Assembly (NCBI GenBank): GCA_963705275.1
Contig: OY970063.1
Span: forward strand, 682,001 to 746,000
DNA: 64,000 bases
Source: Fen-1135 sp963705275
GTDB lineage: Bacteria; Desulfobacterota; Syntrophia; Syntrophales; UBA2185
Direction of reading: 5' to 3'
The notes beneath the pieces were generated by a model. It ran no database searches. It was given only the letters and a program-made list of their open reading frames with translations, and was not told where the DNA came from. Position numbers and translations under genes: made by a program. This document shows positions 52,020 to 61,166 of this stretch, piece after piece. The number at the start of each line of letters is the position of its first letter. Position 1 is the stretch's first letter.

Positions 52020-53378
52020 TCAGAAAAGATACTCCAGGAGTTTTTTCAGACTATTGATTCTGATGCACTCCATCTTTTTTTCTGCGAACCCATTTCGGGA
52101 AGAGGTCTGAGGAATGATGCAGCGCTTGAACCCCATACGGGCCGCCTCCTTGATCCTGATGTCCATCTGAGAGATCCCCCTAACCTCACCGGCAAGACCC
52201 ACTTCACCGAATACAACGGTGCCCTTATCAATAGGTTTGTTGAGAAAACTGGAAGCCATGGATGCGACAATTCCCAAGTCAACTGCCGGCTCGTCAACCT
52301 TCATGCCGCCTGCCACATTAATAAAAATGTCGTGACCGCTGAGACGGAAACCGCAGACCTTATCCATGACAGCGGCAAGCAACGCTACGCGATTATGGTC
52401 TACCCCGATGGTCGTCCGGCGCGGCATGCCGAAGTTAGTGGGATTGACAAGGGATTGGATCTCTATAAGGATCGGCCTGGTACCTTCGATACTCGGCACA
52501 ACCACTGAACCCGGTTCGCCTTCCGGCCTTTCCGTTAGAAAAAACGCCGAGGGGTTTGCTACTTCATTTAAACCGTTGCTCCTCATTTCAAAGACGCCGA
52601 TTTCATTAGTCGGCCCGAATCTATTCTTGATGGCCCTGATGATGCGGTAAGCATGGCTGGAGTCTCCCTCGAAATAGAGCACCGTATCTACCATATGTTC
52701 CAGCACCTTCGGACCTGCTATGGAGCCGTCCTTGGTTACATGACCGACTAGAAAAACGGGAATGCCCGTCTTTTTTGCAAGGAGGATGAGGCGTCCGGAT
52801 GATTCCCTTACCTGGCCCACACTTCCCGGCGCGGATGTGAGGACCGGCGAATACATAGTTTGAATGGAATCTACCACCACCACTCTCGGCGATATCTCCT
52901 TAATATGTTTGATGATACTATCAAGATCAATCTCAACCAACACAAAAATGTTCTTTGATGAAGCCCCGATCCGTTTGCCCCGGAGCTTTATCTGCTTTGC
53001 CGATTCCTCACCGGAGATGTAGAGGATCTTTAAATCCTTTTCTGCCAGATTGTTGACTACCTGAAGAAGCAAGGTCGATTTGCCGATGCCCGGGTCCCCA
53101 CCCACCAGGGTTACAGAACCGTTTACAATACCGCCGCCAAGAACCCTGTCCATTTCCGAAATCCCGGTCGTCATCCTTTCTTTTTCATCCGCGACGATCT
53201 CGTCGATGGGCAAAGGGGCTTCGTTGAACTGGATGCCAGCAGGACCCGCAGGATCAATGGCTCTTACTTCTTCCTCGGCAAACCGGTTCCATTCCTCGCA
53301 CGAGGGGCACTTACCCAGCCATTTTGGTGACTGGTGCCCACAGTTTTGACAAAAAAATGCTGTTTTAATCTTTTTCAA
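52020..53378 (-). CDS. radA: DNA repair protein RadA
   Basis: A 452-residue RecA-like ATPase promoting branch migration in recombination. It has an N-terminal zinc ribbon (CQNCGHQSPKWLGKCPSCEE), Walker A GGDPGIGKSTLLLQ, the RadA-specific KNRFG in RAIKNRFGPTNEIG, and a C-terminal Lon-protease-like domain (AGGMKVDEPAVDLGIVASMA). The length is normal. It ends two bases from the response regulator gene. Confidence 0.95.
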   Translation of the reverse strand: MKKIKTAFFCQNCGHQSPKWLGKCPSCEEWNRFAEEEVRAIDPAGPAGIQFNEAPLPIDEIVADEKERMTTGISEMDRVLGGGIVNGSVTLVGGDPGIGKSTLLLQVVNNLAEKDLKILYISGEESAKQIKLRGKRIGASSKNIFVLVEIDLDSIIKHIKEISPRVVVVDSIQTMYSPVLTSAPGSVGQVRESSGRLILLAKKTGIPVFLVGHVTKDGSIAGPKVLEHMVDTVLYFEGDSSHAYRIIRAIKNRFGPTNEIGVFEMRSNGLNEVANPSAFFLTERPEGEPGSVVVPSIEGTRPILIEIQSLVNPTNFGMPRRTTIGVDHNRVALLAAVMDKVCGFRLSGHDIFINVAGGMKVDEPAVDLGIVASMASSFLNKPIDKGTVVFGEVGLAGEVRGISQMDIRIKEAARMGFKRCIIPQTSSRNGFAEKKMECIRINSLKKLLEYLF

Positions 53379-53530
53379 ATAAATATCCTTTTTCAGTGCT
53401 TTAACGTAGCATGAACATATGTTTTTTTGACTCGGCAGTCAATATTAAACCAATTCAAAAAATCTTGAGTAATCATTTCAATGCTGATATATTTCTACGT
53501 CTGTCAAAAAAAATCGGGAGATAGTGAAGT

Positions 53531-54658
53531 ATGCATAATCCAAATTTTAGTTCCGGCCCTTGCAGCAAGAGGCCCAATTGGAGTCTTGATTTTCTCAAGA
53601 ACGCCGCCGTCGGCAGATCCCATCGCTCGTCCCTGGGAAAGGAAAAACTGGTAAAGGCGATAGCCGAAAGCAGAGAAATCCTGGGAATCCCGAAGGACTA
53701 CCTTGTCGGAATAATGCCTGGATCGGACACGGGCGCTTTTGAAGCAGCAATGTGGACCCTCTTAGGGCCTCGTCCTGTTACAGTTCTTGTCTGGGAGAGC
53801 TTTTCCGAAGGTTGGGCTACGGATATTACTAAACACTTGAAACTGAACCCCACTGTCCTGAAAGCAGATTACGGGAAAATACCGGATTTGAAGTCAGTCG
53901 ACTGGTCCAATGATTGCGTCTTTGTTGCGAATGGAACAACGAGCGGCGTAAGAATCCCGGATTGGAACTGGATTCCCAAGGATCGTGAGGGCTTATCCCT
54001 CTGTGACGCTACAAGCGCTGTTTTCGCGATGAATATCGACTGGTCAAAAGTGGATGTGCTGACGTATTCCTGGCAGAAATGTTTGGGCGGTGAAGCTGCC
54101 CACGGCATGCTCGTCTTAAGCCCGAAGGGCATACAGCGCATCGAAACTTACGATCCGCCGTGGCCGCTTCCCAAAGTTTTCCGGATGAAAAAAGGCGGCA
54201 AGATTGACAAGGCAATCTTTGAAGGTGACACTATCAATACTCCTTCCATGCTCTGTGTGGAAGACTATCTTGATGCCCTCAAATGGGCAAAGGAAATGGG
54301 ATTGGCCGGTCTCATACAGAGGAGCGAGAAAAACCTACAGGTAGTCGAAGAATGGGTTGGAAAAAATGATTGGGTCGCTTTTCTTGCGGCATCAAAGGAC
54401 ACACGATCGAGCACATCCGTGTGTCTCTCTGTAACCGGTGAAAAAGTGCGTAAGCTCTCTAAGGACGATCAGGCAAAGTTCCTCAAGAGTATATCCAGTG
54501 AACTCGGGAAGAAAAATATTGCGCACGACATAAATTCTTACAGAGATGCACCGCCGGGATTCCGTTTCTGGTGCGGCCCGACGATCGAACCGGAAGATAT
54601 TAAAGATGCCTTGGCAGAAATGGCAAAGATATATGATCAAAAAATTAAAGAATTATGA
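53531..54658 (+). CDS. serC: Phosphoserine aminotransferase
   Basis: A 375-residue PLP enzyme of serine synthesis. It resembles the SerC group first seen in alpha-proteobacteria and archaea: NFSSGPCSKRPNWSLDFLKN, RSHRSSLGKEKLVKAIAESR, and the PLP-binding lysine in DVLTYSWQKCLGGEAAHGML, with RFWCGPTIEPEDIKDALAEM at the end. It lies 54 bases before serA, so the two form a serine operon. The closest E. coli SerC type is shorter and differs around the lysine. Confidence 0.92.
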   Translation: MHNPNFSSGPCSKRPNWSLDFLKNAAVGRSHRSSLGKEKLVKAIAESREILGIPKDYLVGIMPGSDTGAFEAAMWTLLGPRPVTVLVWESFSEGWATDITKHLKLNPTVLKADYGKIPDLKSVDWSNDCVFVANGTTSGVRIPDWNWIPKDREGLSLCDATSAVFAMNIDWSKVDVLTYSWQKCLGGEAAHGMLVLSPKGIQRIETYDPPWPLPKVFRMKKGGKIDKAIFEGDTINTPSMLCVEDYLDALKWAKEMGLAGLIQRSEKNLQVVEEWVGKNDWVAFLAASKDTRSSTSVCLSVTGEKVRKLSKDDQAKFLKSISSELGKKNIAHDINSYRDAPPGFRFWCGPTIEPEDIKDALAEMAKIYDQKIKEL

Positions 54659-54712
54659 TCTCTTTTGGATCATCAGGATATTTCATTAACTAAATTCAGG
54701 AGGATGACAAAT

Positions 54713-56296
54713 ATGAAGAAAGTTCTCGTAAGCGATACGCTGGCTGCCGAGGGCATTGAAATACTGAAGAACGCACCTGGCATAGAGGTCGATGTAATGA
54801 CAAACCTCACGCCTGATGAACTCAAAGGCGTCATCAAGGATTATGATGGCCTGGCCATCAGGAGTGCCACGAAGGTCACCAAGGAGATTATCGACCACGC
54901 GGAGAAACTCTCTGTAATCGGAAGGGCGGGAATCGGCCTTGATAACGTGGATATCGCCGCGGCCAGCAAAAGGGGTATCGTCTGCATGAATACCCCCGGA
55001 GGCAATACCATCACCACTGGTGAACATACAATCGCCATGATGTTTTCCCTCGCGAGAAAGATACCGCAGGCCACGGGTTCAATGAAAGAGGGGAAGTGGG
55101 AAAAGAACAAATTCATGGGCGCAGAGCTCTATAATAAGACTCTCGGCATTATCGGTATCGGGCGCGTCGGTACCATCGTTGCTGACCGGGCCATGGGTCT
55201 GAAGATGAATGTCATCGCCTATGATCCTTTCATCTCCCCGGAGGCAGCGGGCAAGCTGGGAATCACCCTCGTCACTTTGGACGAGCTGCTGCAGAAATCC
55301 GACTTCATCTCAGTCCACACACCCATGACAAAAGAGACGAGGGGCATAATCAATGCCAAGGCTTTTGCCAAGATGAAGAAAGGGGTTTATGTGATAAATT
55401 GTGCGCGTGGCGGTATCATAAATGAAAAGGACCTCTATGATGCCCTCGTCTCAGGAAAAGTTGCAGGCGCCGCCCTGGATGTTTTCGAAGAAGAGCCGAC
55501 AAAAAATAAAGACCTCATCTCTCTTGGCAATGTGATCTGTACTCCCCATCTGGGAGCGTCGACCGATGAAGCCCAGATTAATGTGGCCATAGCCATTGCC
55601 GAGCAGATAGTAAACTTTCTCACGAGGGGAGAGATCAAAAATGCCGTTAATTTCCCGTCTGTCAGCGCCGAACTGCTGACTGTTATCCAGCCTTATTTAG
55701 ACCTCGCGGAAAAGATGGGGACGTTCGAGGCGCAGTTGGTTAAGGGCGGTATCAAAGAAGTTACGGTAGAGTACAGCGGAGACATCTTGAACTACAATGT
55801 AGCTCCCATAACCATTTCCCTGCTGAAAGGGCTCTTGACGCCGATTCTGAATGAAAATGTTAATTACATAAATGCACCTCTCATCGCCAAAGAACGCGGC
55901 ATCAGGGTAGTAGAATCAAAAAGCAGTGAGGCGAAGGATTATACGAGCATGATATCGCTGACTGTCAAAACAGCCCAGGAAGCTGGCTATGCGGTGGGCA
56001 CGATCTTCGGTCGGCAGGATCTCAGAATCGTCAGGGTCAACAAATTCACTGTCGAGGTAATCCCGGAGGGACACATGCTGGTAGTGTCCAACTACGACAA
56101 ACCCGGAGTCATCGGCAATCTTGGCACAACCCTGGGAAACAACAATGTCAATATTGCGAGACTCCACTTGAGCCGTGAGCAGATCGATGGAGAGGCGCTC
56201 GTAGTCCTGATGACAGACACGATGGTGCATGAGGATGTTCTCGATAAACTCCGCAATCTGCCCAACATCATCTCCGTTATTCAGCTGGAGATGTAG
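54713..56296 (+). CDS. serA: D-3-phosphoglycerate dehydrogenase
   Basis: A 527-residue NAD-dependent enzyme that starts serine synthesis. The frame opens at 54665, but the ATG at 54713 follows AGGAGG by nine bases and starts at the family N-terminus KKVLVSDTLAAEGIEILKNA. NAD-binding LGIIGIGRVGTIVADRAMGL, catalytic Arg/Glu/His region with NCARGGIINEKDLYDALVSG and TPHLGASTDEAQINVA, then the intervening domain and a C-terminal ACT domain (LVVSNYDKPGVIGNLGTTLG), so serine feedback is likely. It is followed by purA after 15 bases. Confidence 0.96.
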   Translation: MKKVLVSDTLAAEGIEILKNAPGIEVDVMTNLTPDELKGVIKDYDGLAIRSATKVTKEIIDHAEKLSVIGRAGIGLDNVDIAAASKRGIVCMNTPGGNTITTGEHTIAMMFSLARKIPQATGSMKEGKWEKNKFMGAELYNKTLGIIGIGRVGTIVADRAMGLKMNVIAYDPFISPEAAGKLGITLVTLDELLQKSDFISVHTPMTKETRGIINAKAFAKMKKGVYVINCARGGIINEKDLYDALVSGKVAGAALDVFEEEPTKNKDLISLGNVICTPHLGASTDEAQINVAIAIAEQIVNFLTRGEIKNAVNFPSVSAELLTVIQPYLDLAEKMGTFEAQLVKGGIKEVTVEYSGDILNYNVAPITISLLKGLLTPILNENVNYINAPLIAKERGIRVVESKSSEAKDYTSMISLTVKTAQEAGYAVGTIFGRQDLRIVRVNKFTVEVIPEGHMLVVSNYDKPGVIGNLGTTLGNNNVNIARLHLSREQIDGEALVVLMTDTMVHEDVLDKLRNLPNIISVIQLEM

Positions 56297-56311
56297 ACAG
56301 GAGAATGGCTA

Positions 56312-57610
56312 ATGGCAAATGTCGCTGTTGTTGGTACACAATGGGGTGATGAAGGCAAGGGGAAGGTAGTTGACCTGTATGCGAAGAGCGCAGACGTCAT
56401 TGCGCGGTTCCAGGGCGGAAACAACGCCGGCCATACTCTCGTCGTAAAAGGTGAACAGACAATTCTGCATTTGATACCTTCAGGAATCCTGCATGATAAC
56501 AAGATTTGCGTAATCGGCAACGGGGTGGTGGTAAACCCCAAAGTTCTTCTCGAAGAGATAGACAGCCTCAAGAGCCGGGGGCTCTTGCCGCCCAATACGA
56601 AATTGTACGTGAGTGAAAGGGCCCACGTCATCATGCCCTACCACTGGAAGCTTGATGTTGCCCGCGAGTCTCACGGTCTGGGCAAGAAAATTGGGACTAC
56701 GGGAAGAGGCATCGGACCAGCCTACGAAGATAAGATTGCGCGGGTGGGGATACGCATGTGCGATCTTTTGGATGATCAGGCATTCAGAGAAAAAGTCACC
56801 AGAAATGTAGAAGAAAAGAACTTTTATCTGACTAGGCTTTTCCAGGAAGACCCCCTGGATGCAGAGGCGATATACAACGAATACAAGGCTTATGCCGAGC
56901 GTCTCCGGCCATACGTGACGGACACTTCGATGGTCATAAACGACCACCTCAAGAAAGGGAAGAGAATACTTTTCGAGGGGGCCCAGGGATGTCACTTGGA
57001 CATTGACCATGGCACATTTCCCTATGTCACGTCATCAAATACCGTCTCCGGGAACGCCAGCTGCGGAACCGGCGTGGGACCGTCGTCCGTTGGGGAAGTC
57101 ATCGGGATATGCAAAGCATATACAACGAGGGTGGGCGAAGGTCCGTTTGTAACAGAATTGACCTGTGCAATCGGAGACAGTATACGTGATGTTGGTCATG
57201 AATATGGCGCAACTACGGGCAGAAAGCGGCGCTGCGGCTGGCTGGACATGGTCTTGGTAAGACAATCTTTGCGGCTCTCCGGAATAACGGGAATAGCTCT
57301 CACCAAACTTGATGTTCTTACCGGTCTCGAAAAGGTGAAGATATGCATAGGCTACCGTTCACCACAGGGAGAGTTCACAGAGTCCGTTCCTTCAAACCAT
57401 CGCCTCCTTGAGCAATGCGAGCCCGTTTATGAAGAGATGGAGGGATGGAAAGAAGATATCGGCAAGGCCAGGCAGATCAAAGAGCTTCCCCGTAATACCA
57501 GGTCATATATTGAGAGACTGGAAAAGCTAGCAGGTACGAAGCTGGTGCTGGTATCCGTGGGTGCAGGCAGGGACGAAACGATAATCCTGAGAAATCCCTT
57601 TTCTGACTGA
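56312..57610 (+). CDS. purA: Adenylosuccinate synthetase
   Basis: A 432-residue GTP-dependent enzyme joining IMP and aspartate in AMP synthesis. The opening VVGTQWGDEGKGKVVDLYAK carries the P-loop and catalytic Asp. GNNAGHTLVV, GTTGRGIGPAYEDKIARVGI, LFEGAQGCHLDIDHGTFPYV, and ATTGRKRRCGWLDMVLVRQS complete the set. The length is standard. It lies 15 bases after serA and before tRNA-Lys. Confidence 0.97.
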   Translation: MANVAVVGTQWGDEGKGKVVDLYAKSADVIARFQGGNNAGHTLVVKGEQTILHLIPSGILHDNKICVIGNGVVVNPKVLLEEIDSLKSRGLLPPNTKLYVSERAHVIMPYHWKLDVARESHGLGKKIGTTGRGIGPAYEDKIARVGIRMCDLLDDQAFREKVTRNVEEKNFYLTRLFQEDPLDAEAIYNEYKAYAERLRPYVTDTSMVINDHLKKGKRILFEGAQGCHLDIDHGTFPYVTSSNTVSGNASCGTGVGPSSVGEVIGICKAYTTRVGEGPFVTELTCAIGDSIRDVGHEYGATTGRKRRCGWLDMVLVRQSLRLSGITGIALTKLDVLTGLEKVKICIGYRSPQGEFTESVPSNHRLLEQCEPVYEEMEGWKEDIGKARQIKELPRNTRSYIERLEKLAGTKLVLVSVGAGRDETIILRNPFSD

Positions 57611-57622
57611 TACCTTTTTTCC

Positions 57623-57649
57623 TTGACAATTCAAGAGTCTTCCTAGTAA
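57623..57649 (+). promoter_or_regulatory. Possible promoter of tRNA-Lys
   Basis: TTGACA (57623-57628) and TAGTAA (57644-57649) with a short 15-base spacer, about 30 bases before the tRNA. The -35 is good and the -10 is weak. Confidence 0.35.
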
Positions 57650-57679
57650 GAGGGCAAGCTCAAAAAATAGTTTATCGGC

Positions 57680-57755
57680 GGGCCGTTAGCTCAGTTGGTA
57701 GAGCAGCGGACTTTTAATCCGTTGGTCGGGAGTTCAAGTCTCCTACGGCCCACCA
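57680..57755 (+). tRNA. tRNA-Lys (UUU)
   Basis: A 76-base cloverleaf: acceptor GGGCCGT/ACGGCCC with discriminator A and encoded CCA; D arm GCTC-AGTTGGTA-GAGC; anticodon stem GCGGA/TCCGT with loop CTTTTAA (anticodon TTT); T arm GGGAG-TTCAAGT-CTCCT. It follows purA by 69 bases. Confidence 0.96.
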
Positions 57756-57991
57756 GATAAAAAAACATGCCTCAGTTGAATAATCCCTTGACTCTTCCCC
57801 ACATTCCGGCCGACCTTTTTCCATAGCTTCCGTGAACATGTATCGTCGTTGTTTGCTTAAAACCCAATGTGAGAAAAACTCGTATTGAAAAAGAGGACGC
57901 GTATTGATATGTATACGTTCCCGTACAGGCCATTGCAGTTCCCTCTCGTTTTTCCGCGGCGAATAATAATTTCGCAGGATGGAGTATCAAA

Positions 57992-59194
57992 ATGCCAAGT
58001 ATAATTCTAAAACAGTGTCCGAAGGTTTACATCCTGGAGACACACCGCTCCAAGACACCGGACTCGACACTCCAATTTATCCAAAGCATCAAAGAATTGG
58101 TCAGCATGATTGACTTCCGCGAAGCATCGGATCTAGACAGGATCGGGATTCCGGTCTTTATCTGCCATCGTATAAGGCCGGACAGTTCGAAAACTAGCCA
58201 CACGGGAAAGGGAGTATCCCAGATTCAGGCCCAGGTTTCACTTACCATGGAGTCGATCGAACGCTATTCGTCGGAATTCAAGGACGAGTATAAAAGTAAA
58301 CTGGTCAGTGGCAGCTATAACCAATTGAAACGGAAGTTCAACATTCTTGATCCCCGCGAGATGATTCTTTCGAAAATCAGCGATTACAATCATGATCGGG
58401 AAATTCACTGGGCATGGGGATGCGATTTGGCGCTGGATGAGGATATCCTGGTCCCTGCCTGCGCGGTCTACCATCCCTACCATCTGGACGATGCCTTTCT
58501 TATGGACACCCACACGAACGGTATTGCCGCAGGCAACACTATGGAAGAAGCAGTCGTGCACGGTCTTGCCGAGCTTATCGAGCGTGACGCATGGAGCATC
58601 GCACGGTACGAAGGCAATTTCAACGACGCCCTTTTTATCGAGGATGAACCTGCCAACCAGTTCATTATCAACATTTTTGACAAATTCGAAAACGCCGAGA
58701 TAGAGATCGTCGCCAAAGACATCACCTCAGATATCGGAGTCCCGGTGATTGCCGCCTTTTCCCGTGACCTGGTTTATCCCGCCATGAAACCCGTAGACGG
58801 TTTCGGCGCTCATCTTGATCCCCGTGTCGCCATGATTCGATCCCTTCTCGAGATCGTGACCACCAGAGCGTTGTTCATTCAGAAGTTTGGGATCGAAGGA
58901 ATGTGCGAACCCGTAACGGCCTATCTTGGTGAGCAGGAGAGAACCGATGATCCACGGTTCTACGCATACAATTACAAGGGCCTTCGGGATATTGAAGTGA
59001 GCTACGGTAAAGACATCCTCCAGGATGTCAGGACCATAATCGGGAAGCTGCAGGCAAGGGGTTTGGAGCGTGTGATAGCAGTAAATCTGACGAGGCCGGA
59101 CACAGGCATTCCAACTGTCCGTATGATCGTTCCCGGGCTTGAGGCATACTGCTTTGACAAGATGAGAATGGGAGCACGCATCCTGAAAGGTTAG
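57992..59194 (+). CDS. Stand-alone YcaO-domain protein (Mmp1-like)
   Basis: A 400-residue protein with a complete YcaO core: the ATP/Mg-binding patterns GKGVSQIQAQVSLTMESIER (residues 72-91) and NGIAAGNTMEEAVVHGLAEL followed by IERDAW (about 176-201), plus FGAHLDPRVAMIRSLLEIVT. YcaO enzymes activate a peptide-bond carbonyl with ATP to make azolines or thioamides. The layout is closest to methanogenesis marker protein 1, the YcaO that thioamidates McrA. No TfuA, E1-like partner or precursor peptide was recognised, and the organism is not a methanogen by other signs, so the substrate is open. It lies 37 bases before a metallo-beta-lactamase-fold gene. Confidence 0.87.
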   Translation: MPSIILKQCPKVYILETHRSKTPDSTLQFIQSIKELVSMIDFREASDLDRIGIPVFICHRIRPDSSKTSHTGKGVSQIQAQVSLTMESIERYSSEFKDEYKSKLVSGSYNQLKRKFNILDPREMILSKISDYNHDREIHWAWGCDLALDEDILVPACAVYHPYHLDDAFLMDTHTNGIAAGNTMEEAVVHGLAELIERDAWSIARYEGNFNDALFIEDEPANQFIINIFDKFENAEIEIVAKDITSDIGVPVIAAFSRDLVYPAMKPVDGFGAHLDPRVAMIRSLLEIVTTRALFIQKFGIEGMCEPVTAYLGEQERTDDPRFYAYNYKGLRDIEVSYGKDILQDVRTIIGKLQARGLERVIAVNLTRPDTGIPTVRMIVPGLEAYCFDKMRMGARILKG

Positions 59195-59231
59195 ATGGAT
59201 GAATCTATTAAGACAAGGCTGAGGTAGAATA

Positions 59232-60191
59232 ATGAAAGAAACAACAAATCTCAGGGAAGTCGAAAAAGCCGAGATACTGACGCTTCAGGACAATTTCATT
59301 GAGATCACGGCCATGGACAACAGTGTCATCGTATCGCGGGCCCGTTTTCTGCTGGACGGTGAGATCAAAACCTCCATACGGGCGGAACATGGCTTTTCCG
59401 CCATAGTAAGAACTACAACCGCCGGTCGGACCAGAACTCTCCTCTTTGATTTCGGATTTTCCGAGGACGGCGCAGCTGCAAATGCCAAGGCGATGGGCGT
59501 CGATATGGGCAAGGTCGAGGCGCTGGCGCTCTCTCACGGCCATAGCGACCACTTTGGCGGCTTTAAGAAATTAGTCAAGATGATAGGCAGGGAAGGAATC
59601 GAATTGGTTCTTCACCCGGCGGCTTTTAAACAAGAACGCTACCTCAAGTTTGGCCATGACTTCAAGGCCCGGTTTCCCAAATGGACAAAAAATGAAATAG
59701 AAAAAACCGGTGCCCGGTTACGAGAGACGAAGGTTCCTCTTCCTCTGTTAGACGGCGATGTTCTATACTTGGGAGAGATTCACCGCCAGACTGAATTTGA
59801 AAAAGGGATGCCCAATGCCTTCTTTATGGATAAGGGAATAGAGACCTGGGATCCCATCGAGGAAGATACGGGCATCGCCATAAATCTTAAGGGAAGGGGT
59901 TTAGTAGTTCTTACCGGGTGTGCGCATTCAGGCATCGTCAATACCGTCAACTATGCCAGAACAGTGACGGGTGTTAATCCTGTCCATGTCATCATGGGAG
60001 GGTTTCACCTCGCCGGTCCGGCTTTCGAACCTATCGTGGGAAAGACAATCGAGGCGCTGAAGAAAATAAATCCCACCTATATCGTGCCCACTCATTGTAC
60101 GGGAAGGAAATCCGTTATGGAAATCGAAAAGGCAATGCCGGCGCAATTTATCTTGAACATGGCGGGAACAGGGCTGACCTTTTCTTCCTGA
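59232..60191 (+). CDS. Metallo-beta-lactamase-fold hydrolase related to beta-RFAP-synthase-type proteins
   Basis: A 319-residue protein with the metal-binding signature ALSHGHSDHFGGFKKLVKMI (H-x-H-x-D-H, around residue 100), VVLTGCAHSGIVNTVNYART, and MGGFHLAGPAFEPIVGKTIE, then PTHCTGRKS. The C-x-H-S-G-I-x-N-T pattern is typical of COG1237, a group annotated by analogy with a methanopterin-pathway enzyme; the bacterial members have no proven reaction. It follows the YcaO gene closely and is probably cotranscribed, so a joint function is possible but not shown. Confidence 0.88.
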   Translation: MKETTNLREVEKAEILTLQDNFIEITAMDNSVIVSRARFLLDGEIKTSIRAEHGFSAIVRTTTAGRTRTLLFDFGFSEDGAAANAKAMGVDMGKVEALALSHGHSDHFGGFKKLVKMIGREGIELVLHPAAFKQERYLKFGHDFKARFPKWTKNEIEKTGARLRETKVPLPLLDGDVLYLGEIHRQTEFEKGMPNAFFMDKGIETWDPIEEDTGIAINLKGRGLVVLTGCAHSGIVNTVNYARTVTGVNPVHVIMGGFHLAGPAFEPIVGKTIEALKKINPTYIVPTHCTGRKSVMEIEKAMPAQFILNMAGTGLTFSS

Positions 60192-60294
60192 TGCTATTAC
60201 TCTGGCATTCCCAAAAAAATGCGCATGCGTTACCAGAAACGTTGATCCTCACGCTCCAGCTTATGCGAGACAGGGGCCAGAGGCGATGGGTCGC

Positions 60295-60810
60295 CTATTT
60301 ACTCTCTGGCAGAGCAGTCTTCCTGTCCGGACTTTTATACCACCAGAAATCGTTACCGCTGACAGGATCGTCATATCCAAGCTCTCCCTCCTTTTCAATT
60401 AGACGGGCATGATCCGTTTCATTTGCCTCATGAATTAACCTGTCCGAAGTCATGACAGACCCGATGAGACATCCATGCTTCTTGATCGCTTCGACAGCAT
60501 ATGATGAACATGATGGGTACATTTGGCAACGATCTCCGATCACGGGAGAAATATATTGCTGGTAAAACCTGATTGCCTGCACTAAAAGATATCCGCAAGA
60601 TGACACGTAAGTTTCCTGCGCCGGAGTCTCTTCCCTGTCCGAAGCTGTATCATTAAAGTCCCAAGGGGTAAATGGTTTCTCGTCCATGCAATAACAGGGA
60701 ACGGCAAGGCCAATCGACAACATGATTATGGGCACTATGATAATAAGTGCCGTATTCGTTTGAAATATCCCTGAGTGCCGAGCCACTGAAGAGTTCCTCT
60801 TATCAAACAA
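60295..60810 (-). CDS. Exported YidD-like protein
   Basis: A 171-residue protein. The C-terminal half has the YidD core LVQAIRFYQQYISPVIGDRC, then QMYPSCSSYAVEAIKKHGCL. After this the usual Arg-Cys-Asn-Pro end is replaced by DRLIHEANETDHARLI, then GYDDPVSGNDFWW. Unlike canonical YidD (about 70-100 residues, cytoplasmic face), an N-terminal hydrophobic segment (ALIIIVPIIMLSIGLAVPCY) precedes it by about 50 residues, suggesting export. YidD aids membrane-protein insertion near rpmH-rnpA-yidC, none of which are here. It is opposite in strand to its neighbours. Confidence 0.8.
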   Translation of the reverse strand: MFDKRNSSVARHSGIFQTNTALIIIVPIIMLSIGLAVPCYCMDEKPFTPWDFNDTASDREETPAQETYVSSCGYLLVQAIRFYQQYISPVIGDRCQMYPSCSSYAVEAIKKHGCLIGSVMTSDRLIHEANETDHARLIEKEGELGYDDPVSGNDFWWYKSPDRKTALPESK

Positions 60811-61166
60811 TTTTGATGCGACAGTTAAGTTTTATATTTTACACGAGGATAATTGTACAAGGAAATATTTCAACGGTTGTGGTGATGTTATGTCTTGATC
60901 AATTCATATAGCACGGCGCGTCGCTTGCCCGTTATCTATCGCAATACTCATTCTCTCTCTTTCATCATATATCCCTTTCAGCCCCATTGCTTGATATCTC
61001 TTCAATCGGCAAATACGACTTTATAATTACGCATAGGTAGGCAATCTACGAGAAAATCAGGTGCCGTTAATCACCAAGATGCATAAAACTTATCCCCTCT
61101 TTGGATGAGGACGTTGCATTTTCAAATAAATACTAATATATATGGACTGCTGCAAATGGTGAATAG
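60811..61166. other. Intergenic region upstream of the MEMO-family gene
   Basis: 356 bases between divergent genes (YidD-like on minus, MEMO on plus). It contains the plus-strand promoter at 61114-61142. No ORF with family resemblance, tRNA or repeat was seen in the remainder. Confidence 0.6.
61114..61142 (+). promoter_or_regulatory. Promoter of the MEMO-family gene
   Basis: TTGCAT (61114-61119), 17-base spacer, TATATA (61137-61142), about 25 bases before the ATG, which leaves a very short leader. Confidence 0.45.

Noticed and set aside
57772..57990. 72-codon minus-strand ORF between tRNA-Lys and the YcaO gene, considered as a YcaO precursor peptide
   Set aside because: Opposite strand, no leader/core organisation, no ribosome binding site and composition like random translation.
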